A stretch of 64,000 nt of DNA from Xanthoparmelia taractica (lineage: Eukaryota; Ascomycota; Lecanoromycetes; Lecanorales; Parmeliaceae), in NCBI GenBank assembly GCA_033085395.1, contig MU853203.1, positions 1 through 64,000 on the forward strand, in the 5' to 3' direction. How positions within the stretch are numbered: the stretch's first letter is position 1; each line of letters begins with the position of its first letter. The notes below the pieces were generated by a model, which saw only the letters and a program-made list of their open reading frames with translations, had not been told where the DNA came from and searched no databases. The position numbers and the translations under genes are program-made. Below, one piece after another: positions 34,621 through 49,633 of this stretch.

Positions 34621-36647
34621 GAGAAATATATTATTAATACTATAAGTCTTAAAAGTATATTGGAAACGATATACTTCTTTTTAGGCTTATATCGAATATT
34701 AAGATAAAATTATCTAAGAAATTAAGAAGCTCTAATAAGACGAACGTTTATTCTTATAATAAAATTTATTAAGATAATCGATAATTATTTCATAATATCT
34801 AGAATAATAGAATAATCTATTTGAATAATAGTAGCATGCTTTAATAAGTCTATTAGATATCTTATTTTCTTAAGCACTTAGATAAAGCCTACTATCTCGA
34901 GTTCTATTAGTCAGTAATTACGTTTAGCTTAAGTTAATTCTCGAGATAGAAATATAACTATTTGAATAGTAGTGCGAGAAGGTTATTTATTCGAATTGAG
35001 TTCTCCGTTGACATAAAAGACTTATACTTCGAAATCGAATTCTTTTAAAGTATTTAAATTTATCTAAATTAATTTATTAAGATCGTAATAAATAAGCATA
35101 GAAGATTAAGATAATGCTACTTATAGGCTATTAAAACTTGCTTATTCTAGCTTAATTAATAAAGGTAATTTAAAGCGTGAAGAATAAATACGATGAGAAT
35201 TGCCTTTCGATAAAGCTTCTTTTAAAAGTCTTATCTTAAGAGTCTATAGAGGCGCTATAAACTATATATATTAATAAATTAAGCTGCGAAGATAGCTTAT
35301 TAGATCAAGATAATGCTCTAAATCTTCAAGAGTTACGAGATAATTTAACTTAATAATCGTCTTAAGCTTATTATTTATAGTAGCTATTTTTAAAGAATTA
35401 ACATATCGATTAAATAGATTAATATTTGAATATCCTAGAAAGATCTTTTTAGGGGCGATTAAAATATTATACTCAACTAGGAGTTAAAAAAGCCTTTTTA
35501 AGTAATAGAAGTGCTCAGAGAAGCTATTCGATCTAATAATATTATTATTAATATAGGCTTATACGAAGTCTTTAAGAGCTCTCAAAATATAATTAATTCT
35601 TCTCTATACGTAGGTAATTAAATTTATATATCTTATAATTGAAATATTAAATATTTCCTACTCTCGATACGTAACTACTATAAGTATATATCGAAAATTA
35701 AAATATATAAGTTATTAATAGAAGAAAGAAATCGCATCTAACATAATTAGATAAGTGCAATTAAATAGCTTCGAGATAATATCTAATTAAAGAGACACGA
35801 AATAAATATCTAGCATGATAAGATCATTTAGGCCTCGAATATTAATTATAGCCCTATCTTTTCTCTTATTATTAGATAGGGTTTTTTAAACAACGAAGAC
35901 GAGATAGCTAAACGAAGTTAATTACTTTATATACTTTAGACGACCTTATTATTAAAGAGCATTAAAGATTTTATTAATTATTATCTTATTTAATAGTTCA
36001 AGGAAATAGACTTTTACTCTTTTGCTAGATAGTCTTAATTATTAATTATCTCGAAGCGAAAGCTTTATTTATTTATTTTATAAGACTTTAATAAAGTCTT
36101 TATTCTTTTATAAAGACGAAAACTTATTAATTAAATTAGCTAATTACTACTTTTCTAGCTTATTTTTATAAATTATTATATCGTTAAAAAGCTTTAATTC
36201 TATACTTAAATCACTTAAGATTTCGTTAGAAATTTCACTTTTAGCATAATTAACTAAAGACGTAAAATTATTAGCTAGACTTATTAACGTAATAGTCGCA
36301 AAAATAACTACTTTCTTCACTTAATTCGATGATTTCGAGTGCTTTTCGGGCTTAGCTAAAGATATCTCTATATTAATAAAGTAGACATTTTCGTAATCAA
36401 CTTCTTATAGTATTTTTAAGTGTAATTTCTTAAGAATTTGCATAGCATAATTAATCTCGTTTTTAACTATTACATTAGCAATATTAACATTAATCATATA
36501 AGCATATATAATTAAATTATACTACTTTGTAGGTTCGAAAATAAAGTCTCTATTAGATAGATTCTTGGGCGTAATAATAGATAGAATTTATTAAGCTCTC
36601 GGTATAATAGTGAGTGCTTTCTATACTCGAATTAATTGTTTCGTATA

Positions 36648-36944
36648 CTAATCGATATTATAAGTTATAATCTTAATAATAATATTATAACTATTAATAT
36701 AAGCCTCGCTTTTGCTTATATTAAGTATAATTTTCTTCGATCTTATAATGTTATTTTTTATTAGTAGATTTACCTTTAAATTATTAATCAAATAAATTTC
36801 TCTTACAATATATATAAGAGTCTTATTATTATTTCTTTTGAGACCTGAGAGATATATTAAAATAAGCATATACTTATCGATGTTTTGTATTGCAGAATCA
36901 AGTCCTTTGACACGCAGATAAGATAATATCTTTCTAATTTTCAC
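36648..36944 (-). pseudogene. protease-region fragment of B pol
   Basis: A 98-codon stretch still open on the coding strand. It reads DKYMLILIYLSGLK, IYIVREIYLINNLKVNLLIKNNIIR, SEAYINSYNIIIKI. This fits the retropepsin-like segment of fungal gypsy Pol (ITREIHLVDDLKANMLIGNDIIGPE...AYIxSCxVTIPI), with G-to-A type replacements (D to N, G to K/R, C to Y). It is a surviving fragment of the polyprotein, not an independent gene. Confidence 0.65.
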
Positions 36945-39479
36945 ATCAGGCAGAAGAGATAATAGTTATTACTTATCGGTCAATATCACATTAATCTCTA
37001 AATTAGCATGTTCTTTTTTATCCTTAGCTGCATTTAATATAAATCGTAGTAGAATATAAGCGTAATTCCAGTTATGAAAGCTAAAATTAGTATCTAAGCT
37101 AGCTCTATTCTTAGAGTCTAACTAAATAATTTCTATAGCGAAAGCATTAATATTCGCTTATATATTTATCGACGATTTAAACGTAGAAGATAGTAATTTA
37201 GAATAATATTCGGCTTATAAATATTTATACAATTTCGACTTAGAAGAGAAAGTCAAATTATAATTTCTATAGTACGTCTAAATGCCTATAAATTTAGCAA
37301 AAAAATTATTATAATATTAATTATTCAACTCATCGAAATTATAATCTAATTATTACTCTTAATAGTTATTAATTTTAGTATTCTATTAAAGCGTATTTTC
37401 TTTCGCTTAACTAGGATTTTCTTACTTATTTTTAGTCGCTTCTACTTAATAAGTAATAGTCTTAAATCTAAAATTCTACTAAAATTATTAACGATTTTCG
37501 ATATTATTTAGACTTTCGAATTTTTAATCTATTTAATCGAATTAATTTATTTATAATAGTCGATTTATTAAATCTAACGTATTTTACTATTCTTTAACTT
37601 ACACGAAAGATCTTTAATTCGTGCCTTACTAAAGTCGTAAATCGTAGCGAGGATTTAATTAATAGCCGTACTGCTAAGAGCGATAAGCATTTTAATTATA
37701 GGAGTTAAAAGACCGAAATAATAACTACTAACGATACGATTATTCGTATTACTACTGCTATTCAAATAGCTAAAAAGAATTAAATTAATTCTACTAACCT
37801 TAATGAATTAAGAAAGCTAAATTTAAAAGACCTTACTGAAATATATTTCTTAGTGCATTTCGATAGATATTTTCACATTAATTCTACTAATTTTACTATT
37901 ATTGCTGAGATCTTTAAACGAAAGCCTAATATTAATACTATCTGATATATAGCTTAAATCAGGCTACTTTCTTTATATTAAGTATTTAAATAAAGCTTAT
38001 AATAATAATAGCTGAATTTGATAGATCAACGAAAACACGTAATTTCGGCACAATTTCCTAATAGACAAATATCAACTAATTTTAAATGCCATCAATATTA
38101 GCTAATTTTATATACCTTACTACTATTTACATATAGCTAGTAGGCTCTCGTCGAGAACGAGTATCTATTAATATATACTTTTCTGCAGTTAGATTGAAGA
38201 GTGCCACTTTCGATAATTTCTTAAATCTTACAGAGAGAGCTCTATATTATTCTTTCACTTCACTATCTTCTACACGAAGATCTCTTCGTTCTAGATTTGA
38301 TAGCTCTAAGATATATTAAGTAAATATAGAATCACGAAAATAAGTATTTACATTAATACGAACTATAGCTTCTTCTTTCATAGCTATTAAATCATAAATT
38401 CTTTCAACAAATAGAATCACACTACGATAATATACGTTCTTTCTCACAGTTATAATCTTACCCTCTTCGTAAGATTTATTTAAAAAAGAATCGAAATAGC
38501 TTAATTCTATAGCATTTTATTTGCTATTAAAACTCGATGCTTCTATTATAATCGATTCGGATTCTCTTAACTCTTCTAATAAGCCTTATTCTCCCCTAGA
38601 TTTAGTAGATAAATATAAGTTATTAATAACATTCGTGACGGCGGAGTTAACAGCATTATTGATTATATCTTGTAGTTATTGAGCTATGAAATTAATAGTT
38701 ATTTTCGATATAGTTTAATTTAATTGCCTACGAGAATTGCTTAAATTTTTATTTAAATCAACAGTATCTATAATAGTGAAATTCTTACGAATCACTAGTG
38801 GCGATAATATAGAAGGCGAATTATCTAATGAAGAATCACGATTATCGCTAGTAGAATTATCACTAATATTAATAGAATTATTAGTAGAATTATTATTAAT
38901 ATTAGTAGAGTTATTATTAATTAATTATTAATTAGATATATTTTTAGTAGAAAAAGAATTAAAGAGTAAGTTTTTAAGAGATTAAGTGATTTACTTAAAA
39001 CGTCGAATAGATTTACGAAAAGTAGATTTATTAACGACTTAGTTAGATGGCCAACGATCTTAAATTAAGAAATAAATAGTTATTCTTAATATATTAGCAG
39101 TAGAATTAATAGCAGAGATTAATCTAGTAGATTTAAGAGTATTAAACGTAAGATGCTTATAAATCTCCTTAATATTATTAGATATCAAATTAGCGTATTT
39201 GTGGCCGATAATAATAAATTCCTGAATATTAAATGCGAGGATAAGTATTTATCTATTTATTAAAGTAGCCAGCGTTGTGAGACTAATTAACAAAAGAAGT
39301 AAAATTAAGAAAGACTTTTAATAAATAAAGAGCAGAGAAAAAGGCTAATAAGATCTTACTAATCTAATAGCTCACTTATTTAATAAATTCGATAACGATA
39401 AGTGGGCTATATTAATGAAGGACACCTCCTGAATCGATTCGACTATTATTTGACATCGAAATCGGCGTTGCTACTATAT

Positions 39480-39637
39480 TGTTATGGGAAATAGGTCTGG
39501 GATTGATGATTGAAAAGTCTGTCAAATTCTAAGGGCCGCAGTGGCGAAGATCTGCTGGGAAACTAATACAAATTTGGCCTAGCCTCCCCAACCTTTCCGA
39601 AATGCCTTTTGCATAGGCATATAGACAAACCGTGACA
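39480..39637 (-). repeat. right LTR of B
   Basis: 158 bp, almost identical to 32596-32753. It is followed directly by the duplicated TTTAT. Confidence 0.95.
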
Positions 39638-39642
39638 TTTAT

Positions 39643-41145
39643 ACTTTCTAAATGATTATTAACTCGAGATTCTATATATCTTGATAAATATATTATATTT
39701 AAATATATCTATTATATCGATATAATTATTAACTTTAGAAGAGTTCTATAAATCTCTTTCGAGTTCTTCGCTTTATCTATATATAATATATATTATACAT
39801 CGCGATCTTCGCGAATACAATAACTTCTTTTTTATAAAAAGTTCGAATTATAATAATAATCGAATTTCGATATTCTGTTTTTATCGTTAATTTTATTTTA
39901 ATATAGATAATATTAGATTTAAAGAGATATTCTTCTTTTTATAATCTAAGCGTTTTAGTAATACGTCGATAAGATTTATCTTATTCGCTCTATATTATAC
40001 GAAGAAGTTAAATCTTAATAACTTTATAATTTATCGTGCTTATCTATTATTGAGTTATTTTACGTTTATAAAGTTCTTTAAATTAAAATTATCTTTTTAA
40101 ATTAAAAGATAATAGATTTATATTAACTATTTTTATTTAATTAAGATAAAATATCTATTTTTACTCGAATTCTTCTTTTTTAAATCGAAGTAACGTAAAA
40201 TAAATATATTAATATATATCTTTAAGAGCTATTAAAACGCATATTTAGCGTCGTTAAACTATATAAATAATTTTAATTTTATATTATTTTTATTATATTA
40301 AAGTAAATTTATAAGAGATATTATAACATAGAAATATTAATAAATAAATTATTAATAGAAATTAACGAAATTAAGAAATACTTAGATTTTATAATATAAC
40401 TTTACGATTAATTACGTTTAAATAGTATTTATTCTACGTTTATTTATTATTATTTCTTCGATAAAAATAATAAATCTAAGAAATTCGATATAAGTAATAA
40501 AAACTCGTATTTTTTCAAACTTATATATAGCTTAAATTATTAAAATTAAATTAAAACTTATTTAATATACTTTAGATACTTTAATAATATATTAAAATAG
40601 ATTAGAATATTATTTAAATAGATATTATAAAGATAATTAATTAATCTTATTAGAGATTTATTTATATATACTAAGAGATAATAGAGATATTAATCAGATT
40701 AAATAATATTATTATATATTTAAAGTAATTATAACGCGTGTAAAACGTAATCTTTTATTTATCTTTTTTCTTAATTTAAAGATAATAATAAGCGATCTAA
40801 GATCTTATTAATTAATAAAAATAAATAATAATTTTTTATTATAATTTTATTTAGATCTTAATAGTTAATGTATAGATATAGATTATTATCTTTTTTTTAT
40901 ACGAAAAGAATAGACGCGTCTATTAGACTTATAAAATAACGAATTTATTTCTTCGCTAAGACGTTGTTTAGATAACTTCTTAAAGTCGCTAACTTCGTAT
41001 TTAATAAGTTATAAAGCGATTCGTAGAAGAAATTATTTATCATTTTAATAATATAATCGTTTTTATAATAAAAGAGTAATTTTTTAATTTTTACTATTAA
41101 GAAGATATTCGCAAATTCTCTTAATTCTTTAAATAGCTTTAATAA
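39643..41145 (-). mobile_element. gypsy remnant E, segment 2 (RNase H / RT side)
   Basis: Continues the homology to T1 (about 3700-5280) after element B. For example 40020-40060 matches the T1 GCTTATCTATTATT region near 4130. It ends at AATAA (41141-41145), the target duplication of element G, and resumes at 49824. An open frame of 75 codons at 40945-41172 crosses into the G LTR and is not a gene. Confidence 0.72.
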
Positions 41146-41330
41146 TATTACGAAAACGCTTGGCAATAACACTTGTATTTAGATATTGGCACTTAGCTTA
41201 GTTTAATCAATCATCTTCACACACTTACACATTTATAGTACATCGTCGATTTGACACTATTATTACGTCGCCGACCTAGATTAGATAGGCGATCTCAATT
41301 AGGTCATTAATCTAATAATAATTAATAATA
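41146..41330 (+). repeat. 5' LTR of G
   Basis: 185 bp. It keeps GGCAATAACACTTG and TCGCCGACCTAG, and ends TAATAATA where the partner keeps TAACAACA. Confidence 0.9.
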
Positions 41331-42689
41331 ATTAATAGCAACGCTTATTAATAGCTAGTTATTATTTAACTAGCTTGCTATTCGATTAGGAGTTCTTTAT
41401 TAATATAATTGATCTACACGTTACTCTTCTACTCGACACTTATTATCTTATTAATTTATTTATATTATTTATCTATTAATAATCTAATTATCGATATATA
41501 TTTATTTACTAAGAGTTCGCTTACCTCGTTAGCGTATTCTAAGGCTTAATAACTTAAATCTAATTTTTTTCTAATTTTTGAATTATTATAAAACGTTAAT
41601 ATCTATTAATTATTATAGAATACGAAAATCTTTTTCGTTAATATTAATAAGCTTCTTTTAATTAATAAGAACTTATTAAAAAATTCTTTACTTTCTATAA
41701 GAAATAATTATTTATTTTTATAACTTAATAATTGCTTATCTCTAACTAGTAATAAATTTCGTTAAGTCAAAGAGAGTTCTTTATCTCGACGTATCGAGAA
41801 GTACTCTTATTTTAATATATTAATTTCGAGATTTTATTAAAATTAATTCTTTCTTCGTAAGTGTTATATCTAAGAATATTTAATTAATTATTAAGTTAAT
41901 TATCAAGTATATTAATTATTCTATCGAATGTGATTCATAGAAAGAAATATCGGCTAAAGTAATCTTGCTTAATCTCGATCTAAATCTATTTCTTTATTAT
42001 CTTAATTCTTAAATTAGATTATCTATAAGTTAACTTTACGATCGATAATTAGATAATTTAATAAGATTATAGAATATATTCTTATTTATCTATAGACTTC
42101 GTCTAATTCGAAAAGTAAAGCGTTCTTATCTTTCTTATTAATACTTAAAGAGAAATATAAAAAGATTAATATTAATATATTAGCGGCGATCTTATCGTCA
42201 ATAAGAAGCTTATTACTTCTTTTTAATTAATTATTTAATTTCGAAAGATTAGACGTATTCGCGTAATTTAATATTAACTTTTAATTTATTAACTTTAATT
42301 ATTAAAGATATATTATTAATTAGCGACTTAAATATAAATTCGTTTTTAGTTAAATTATCTGTATTAAATTTAATAATAAATCGAAATATATTATCGACAG
42401 TAGTAAACGCTAAGAAGTTCGCTTATTAATATTTATTTATCGACGAATATTAGATAACGTTAAATAAGCTTATTAAGCCGTGTGAATCTTAATTAATAGT
42501 AGTTATGTTAACGATAAAAGTATCGAAATCGATATAAGCTAAGTCGGAAAATCCTTTATTATTAGCGCTATCGATTTTATATCGAGATATATTCTCTCGA
42601 CGAGATATATTATTAGATACTTAGCTTAGTCGATACTCGAAAAGAAGATAACTAGCTTATCAATTATCTAATATCTCTAATACTATCGC

Positions 42690-42940
42690 GGAGCAAAGTT
42701 TGATATTAACAAAACCCTCTTTAAATTAATTAACTCCTACGTTATCAACTAAGGATAAATAGCTATTATCACCAACAATGGGAAATCAGGGCCCTAGTAA
42801 CGATGCACTCCGTGCTCTTATCAGGAAAGAGCTTAGGGCCCTAATTTCCCATTGTTAGTGACGGTGACTGTTTATCCTTAGTTGGCAATGCAGGAGTTGA
42901 TTGATTTAAAGAGGGTTTTGTTGGTGTCAAACTTTACTCC
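42690..42940. mobile_element. fold-back (long inverted repeat) element in G
   Basis: Two arms of about 110 bp are mutual reverse complements: the left arm starts GGAGCAAAGTTTGATATTAAC, and the complement of the right arm GGAGTAAAGTTTGACACCAAC. They are separated by a short spacer around 42800-42830. Flanking 9-mers TACTATCGC and TACTCAGGC agree at six positions, so a 9-bp duplication as in Mutator-like elements is possible but not secure. No coding capacity. Confidence 0.8.
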
Positions 42941-44439
42941 TACTCAGGCCGGCGGTGAGTCGGATCAACAGCTCGGCGAGCAAGTTATATAAGATAAAGA
43001 ATCCGCCGATATGGTCGAAGCTAATTACATTATCGTAAATTATACTAAATCTTACTTTATTGAGAATTAATTAATTAAAATAAAAATATATCGAAATTAT
43101 CAAAAGAATTTTTCTTTAAGAAATTAGTTATATAATTATCTTAAAGATTATCAAAGAATAACGAAATGAAAATCCGCTTTAGACTACGAAGTTAACGTTA
43201 TATCTCGAATCTTATCGCTTATTTAGATTATATTAATAATTAAGACTTTATTTATTAAAGAGAAGATAGATAACGAGAATCTCGCGACTTTCTTCGTTAA
43301 CTTAGATTATTTTATTATTAAGTTAATTATAAAGCAAATATTAGAAATCGGGCTCGCTTTTAGAAAATAATATTATATTATATTAATAATCTTCTTTATC
43401 TAGCTGGAAATAAGAATTATTATTTATATAAATGCGAAATATATTATATTATTAATTAATAGATAATTTTTCGTCGAAATTCTATTACACGCTATTATTA
43501 TTAGAGATTTATAATTAACGATATATTTCACTAATAACTATTACGTACTTTATATATATATATATATCGAATATTATCAAGAAAACAAAGTTAGCGATAT
43601 ATATTCGCCGCGAAGTTCACGTTATTAATAATCTAAAAGTTAAGATACTTAAAATATAAATATCTTAGAATTAGATTAAATAAGTATTAATATTAAAGAG
43701 AAAAATTTATTAATTAGAAGCTATAAAGACTTATTAATTAATATTATGATTTAATTGAAGAATTATATTAATACTCGACGTCTAATTCGTAATTAAAATA
43801 AGATTATTATCTTCTTAAGATCAATTACGAAGATACTCGTTAAGTTATATACTTTAATATCTTTATCGAATAGAGATTATCTTTTTAAATCTAAACTAAT
43901 AAAAATATATATTTATATTATAAATATTAATCTCTCTTTTATTTATATTAAAAATAATAATAAAATAATTAAAATAATTTTAAGATACGCTAATCTCAAT
44001 ACTTTAATTAAGTATAAAGTAAATTTATATTACATCGTATATTTAGAGAATTATTAATTTGCGGCGAATAAGCACGAAATTAAGATTAATAAATTTAAAG
44101 AAATCGCGAATATTGAATTAAAAAATAATTTTTTTATATTTAACGATAATAATTAGATTATTAAGTTAAAGGCACTTATCGTCGATTATAGCGATATTTA
44201 AAAGAATATTAAAGAGATTATTAATATTCTTAATAAGAGCTATATAAAGATAAATCTTAATACGAATTAATATTTAAGAACGATATTAAAATTCGCTTAA
44301 AAGATTTATTCGCTCGACGTATTAAATAGAGATATCGTTAATAAGAAATTTAATAAACTTCACGTCTAAAATCGAATAAATTAAACGATAGAGCTTACTT
44401 CATTTTTATAATTAATATTTATTATTTAAAAGATTATAT

Positions 44440-44990
44440 ATAAAGAATTAGAGAAGATATTTAAGAAGAAAACCAAGAATAATTCTTAATATTCGTGATC
44501 TAAATAAGATTACTATTATTAATTCTTACTCTCTATTTCTATAAGATAATATAATTAATATACTATAAGAAAAAATAAATATTAATATTCTAAATAAATT
44601 ATTATTCTTTTTATAATTCGATATATAATCTAAAGATTAATATAAGTAAATAGTCGCCTCGTATCGAGATTTAAAATAGTTTAAGATAACAACGATAGAA
44701 TATAAGGGCTTTTCGCTATACGTGTAAAGAATTATAAATAAAGAATTAAGATCGTTTAAAGACTTTATAAAAGTCTATATCGACGACTTAATTACTTTCT
44801 CGCCTAGCTTTAAAGATTATCTTATTTATCTTTAATAGCTCTTCGAATTACTTATTAAATTAAAAATTATTATTAATTCAAAAAAGATATTCTTAAATTA
44901 TTTAAGCATTGTATTATTTAATTAAAAAATAGATATATTTAAATTAATAATAATTTAGAAAGTAATCGAAGTCTTAACGAGTCTAATCTT
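44440..44990 (+). pseudogene. decayed reverse transcriptase of G
   Basis: The plus-strand reading KPRIILNIRDLNKITIINSYSLFL (family form RVVxDIRDLNKITxPDSYPLPL), ELRSFKDFIKVYIDDLITFSPSFKDYLIYL, and LFELLIKLKIIINSKKIFLNYLS. The catalytic YIDD is intact at 44773-44787, but upstream and downstream stops make the copy dead. Confidence 0.88.
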
Positions 44991-47900
44991 TCTCGCTAAT
45001 CTTAAAATTCTCGAATATTATCTTAAGCTAATAAAATAATTATATAATAAAATTTTTTATTATATATAAAAGACTTATTTAACGCTAATAAGTAAAGAAG
45101 AAAAGACTTTACAAAGAGGACGTCTATCGAGAAAAGATCGTTATTACTTAAATTCTTTCGCCTATTATAGAAATCTTTTTCTTTATTAAATTTTTTAATA
45201 TATTTTAATTCGCAGTAACGTATATACGTTAATCTCGATATATTAAAAGAGAGAGATTTCGATATTTACGTCTATCACGTTAAAAGTAATTCGAAAAATA
45301 ATAAGTTTCTTAAATCGAATATTATATCGATTCTACTCTTATTTAAATTACTCAATAATATCGAGTTTAGATATTAATCTATCGAGCTAAAGATAGTCAA
45401 TTTAATTTAAATATTTTATTAATAAACTCGTTTTTTATTACGATTATATATATAAATTATTCGATAACGATAAGTATTATTAAGTAAGTTAGTTTAATCT
45501 TCTTATTAATTAATAAGTTTAACTTACGCCTAATTAAAGCGTCGTAATATCTTTTATAATTTACATTAAATATTCGCTATAGATTAAGTAAATAATATAT
45601 TATATTAGATTCTCTTTCTAAATTAATATCTAAAATAATAATTAAAAAGAAAATATTAATATTCGAAGAGAGAACGCTTAATAATATATTTACTTTTAAC
45701 GAATTTTTAATAAAAACATTTAGCGACTTTAAAATTAAAATTTAAATATTTTATATTAAGAATAAAAAATTAATAAAGATTCTATAAATATTAAATAATA
45801 AGTTATTAATTCTCGAAAATTAATTTTATCTTAAGAATAAATTTATTTATTTTATTAACTTTATTGATAAAATTAGATTATATCTTATTAAGATCTTCGA
45901 GAAGAAAATATTTTATTAAGCTTATAATATTAACGCTTATATTAGATTTGATAGAATTCACGAAGTTATAATTAATAATTATTTTTTTATAAATTTAATT
46001 ATCGATTATATCGATATATATATTATTATTATAAATGCAATCTAAATTAAATAAAGCGATACTTCACTTATAAGTCTCTCAATTCTATCGTGAAATTATC
46101 AATCTTATATTATATAATAGTCGCGAACTTTATTCTCGCATTATCGAATATTAATAATAATATTAATTATATTATATTAATAATATATAAGTTTTTAATA
46201 AAGATACGTACTTAATAGAAGACTAAATTAACGTATTTCTAAATGCGACTATTAATTAGACATTATCGATCGCTTTTATCTTAAATAGTAATGGAAATTT
46301 TATTTCGACTTTCTAAAAGACGATATTTCGAAGCGTTTTTAATAAGCTCTTTTTATTATTCTTAAATCGATAATTAATTAAAAAGAATAAATTAAATTAT
46401 TAAGATTGTCTTACGATATTAATTAATAAATAATTCGAAAATAAACTATATTAAGTATCTATCTTATCTTAAAGATATTTTAAATAATTTATTTAATATC
46501 TCTAATAGATTAAGTTTAAATAAAATTATTTATAATTATCGCCTTCGCGATATTCTTTTATCTTTATTATTAATCGAGATTAATAACAATTTTCTTAATA
46601 AGCGAATAATTAATATTAAGAAGATTAAGAATATAATTACTTAAGCTAACGTAAAGATAAAAATTACTTATAATTTTTATTAACGCTTAATCTCTTTAAA
46701 AATTAATAATATAATTTTTCTAAGATTATATTAGAGATATATAATATCGAGAATAAAAAATTATAAGTTTATTAATTAGCGCGCGAGATTATTTAAAACT
46801 ATAAAAAATTAATAATCTTATATATAAATTAAAGATATTAGCGCACTAAAAGGTTTATTTAATTATTTTAATTATATAACTCGAATTAGCTCTTAAAAGA
46901 AGAATTCTTATTATCGAGATATAAAATTAAATTAATTCTCGATGATCTTCGAGTTTAATAAAGACTAATATAATTATAAGATTAAGAAGCTTATAAATAA
47001 ATAATAATAGCGCTATAATCGAGAAAAAAAATAATCGAATATTTAATAAGATAAAAAGATTAAGAATTAAAATAATTAATAATATAATAAGAATTTATTT
47101 TATAGCGTTAGTAATATTTTAGATAATTACGAGAAAGAATATTTCTTATCTTCGCTACGCCGTCGTAATCGATTATTATTAACTATTAATTATACTTAAT
47201 AAAATTGATAATTTCGTCTAGATATTACGATAATATTGTATTATCGTTTATTAAACGTAAAATAGTAATTAATATATTATTAGTAATTATTAAGATAAGA
47301 TAAGTAAAATAAAATAATAATAAAATTTATGTTAATAATAAATCTTACTTTATATTATAATAATCTTACTTCGCATTATAATAATCTTATTTCTTTTATC
47401 TTTCTATAATATCTTTATAATAAAGTCTACATTGATATTATTATATCTCGCTTTAGCTTAACGTATCTCATATTTTTATTAGTTATTCTACTTAAATTTT
47501 TTATAGTAAATAATAAAATTAATAAGATAATTAATAAAAAGAATTTAATAAGATTATTAATTATAAATTTAATATAAGTTAAAATCGATAATTTTATAAG
47601 AAGATTTGTGAATAGCGAGTTCTTAATTCGTAACCTAAGATAAAAATCACGTTATTAATATAAAAAGTCAAAGAAGTTCGATTATCGATATAGCTTGTAT
47701 ATATAAGCGTAAGGAACTATATTTAAGAATAACCTTAATATCTTACGTCTATTATATTCGATTAAAATAGCGCATTATTAAAGATCGATAATACTACGAT
47801 ATAATCACTTAAATATGCACTTCTATTCGATCTTATAATTTATAAAATTCTCGCGATAGATATCTTATAGATAGATAAAGGAAATTATTAATCGATAATT

Positions 47901-49633
47901 TTTTAATTAGATAATTATATTATTATAAATCGCTTAAATATAAGATCGATAGTTAATAAACTATTTAATAATCTAGTTAAAGATATTATTTATTAAGATA
48001 TATATATATCTTATATAAGAATATCGAGGTTACTCGGATAGATACTCTAAATTCTTAGAAAATTAATAATCGCGCGAAGATATACGAAAATAAGTAAGAT
48101 AATAAATTTCTTTTTATTATATATATAATATAATCTTGCTATTCTTTAACGACTAATAAGACTCGCTTTATATTTACGCTTTTTTATATTATTAAGAAGA
48201 ATCTTGAATTAATACTTCGTAACGAAGACGTAAGAAATATTAATATAATACTCGATTCTCTTTCACTTGAAATTAATAAATTATTAACTTATTAATTAAC
48301 TTTATAGATTATAAGAACTCGTTAGTTAAGTTATTGAATAGAGGTTATCGCGCGTAGTTTTTTAACGTAATTAAAGACGACTCTAGATAGATTATCGATA
48401 TCGAAAACGATAAATTAGAATCTAATAAGATAGTAGAGAAATTCTATTAAAAGAGATATACTCTATTTAAGAATAGTTTATAAAAAAGTATAACGATCTT
48501 AAAAAACGCGATTACTATAATATAATCGATAATAAGTAAAATTCGTTATTATATTCGAAATAGATTAACTAAGAAAAATAAGATTCTAGCTTTTAACTTT
48601 AAATATAAAATTGTTAGTATTTATCGATAAATTATTCTTAAATATTAACTAATTTATTTTGATAATATACAAGTTATAAGAACTTGATAATTATTAAAGC
48701 AAGTCTTACGCGTTAACGCAAAATTTTAATACTAACGAAAATATCTTATAGTCGACTAAGCAAATAGAAGATAAATTAATAAGCGATTTTTAGCCCTTAA
48801 AGAGCGCAAAGAAGTAAATTATCTAGATAAGAGTTTATTAAGTTAACGAGAATATTAATATTATAAGAAGTTCAAGCTCTATACTCAAGACTTCTAATAT
48901 TATATTAAGCTAGAATTTATTATATAATCTTAATAATACAGTCAAGGTCGATAATATAAGAAAAACTTTATTAAGTATTTTATTAGAACGCGCTCGATTA
49001 AGCTAAGATATTAAATTATAAGAATAGATATAAATTCGCGACTTTAAAGATCGTTAGCGGATTCTCGTTCTTGATATTAATAATTTATTGTTATACGCTA
49101 ATAATAAGAATATTATGAATAATATAGACGAGATTACGAGTAAGAATAAACTAGTAGACGATAAACTTATATAATTAATTAGAAAAAGAAAGAAAATAAC
49201 TCTTATTAAGATATTATTAAAGATAATTAAGATTATAACTAGTCTTAGCACGATTATAAACTTAATTAAAAAGAAGAAATCTAAACGCTTTAGAAGAATT
49301 ATAGAGTTTTAGTATTAATAGAAGTGCATTAATAAAGAGAATAAAGAATCTTCTTAATTAGCACTAATAGAATCGTATCAATAAAAGAAAATAAAGAACC
49401 TTAATAGAAGGAAGATAGAAAGTTTTTTATTAATAATTAACACAATGTTTTTTCTCTAGTATTTCTCTTCTTAGTTTCACTCGCTAATACTATTATAGAC
49501 GACAATTAGATCGATTAGCTCGCCGCTATGCTACGTATAATCACGATCGAATCGCTTAACTCGCCGTCAATTATGCTTTAACGAGCAGAACATTCATAAG
49601 AATATAAGTTTCTTTTCTCTTATTATCGGCAAA

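Larger units (their letters stand above)
32596..39637 (-). mobile_element. complete-boundary chromovirus copy B
   Basis: 7042 bp with 158-bp LTRs at both ends (TGTCATGGG.../TGTTATGGG..., both ending CCGTGACA). Identical TTTAT lies outside each end (32591-32595 and 39638-39642). Minus-strand coding order: gag (39.4 to about 37 kb), protease (36.9-36.6), RT and RNase H (36-34.7), integrase (34.6-33.7), chromodomain (33.23-33.08). The interior is decayed, but the two LTRs differ at only three positions. It is inserted in gypsy remnant E and is homologous to A. Confidence 0.93.

Noticed and set aside
49054..49251. 65-codon hydrophobic minus-strand open frame
   Set aside because: It is antisense to the 3' part of element G. 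The hydrophobicity follows from AT-rich codons (Leu, Ile, Phe).
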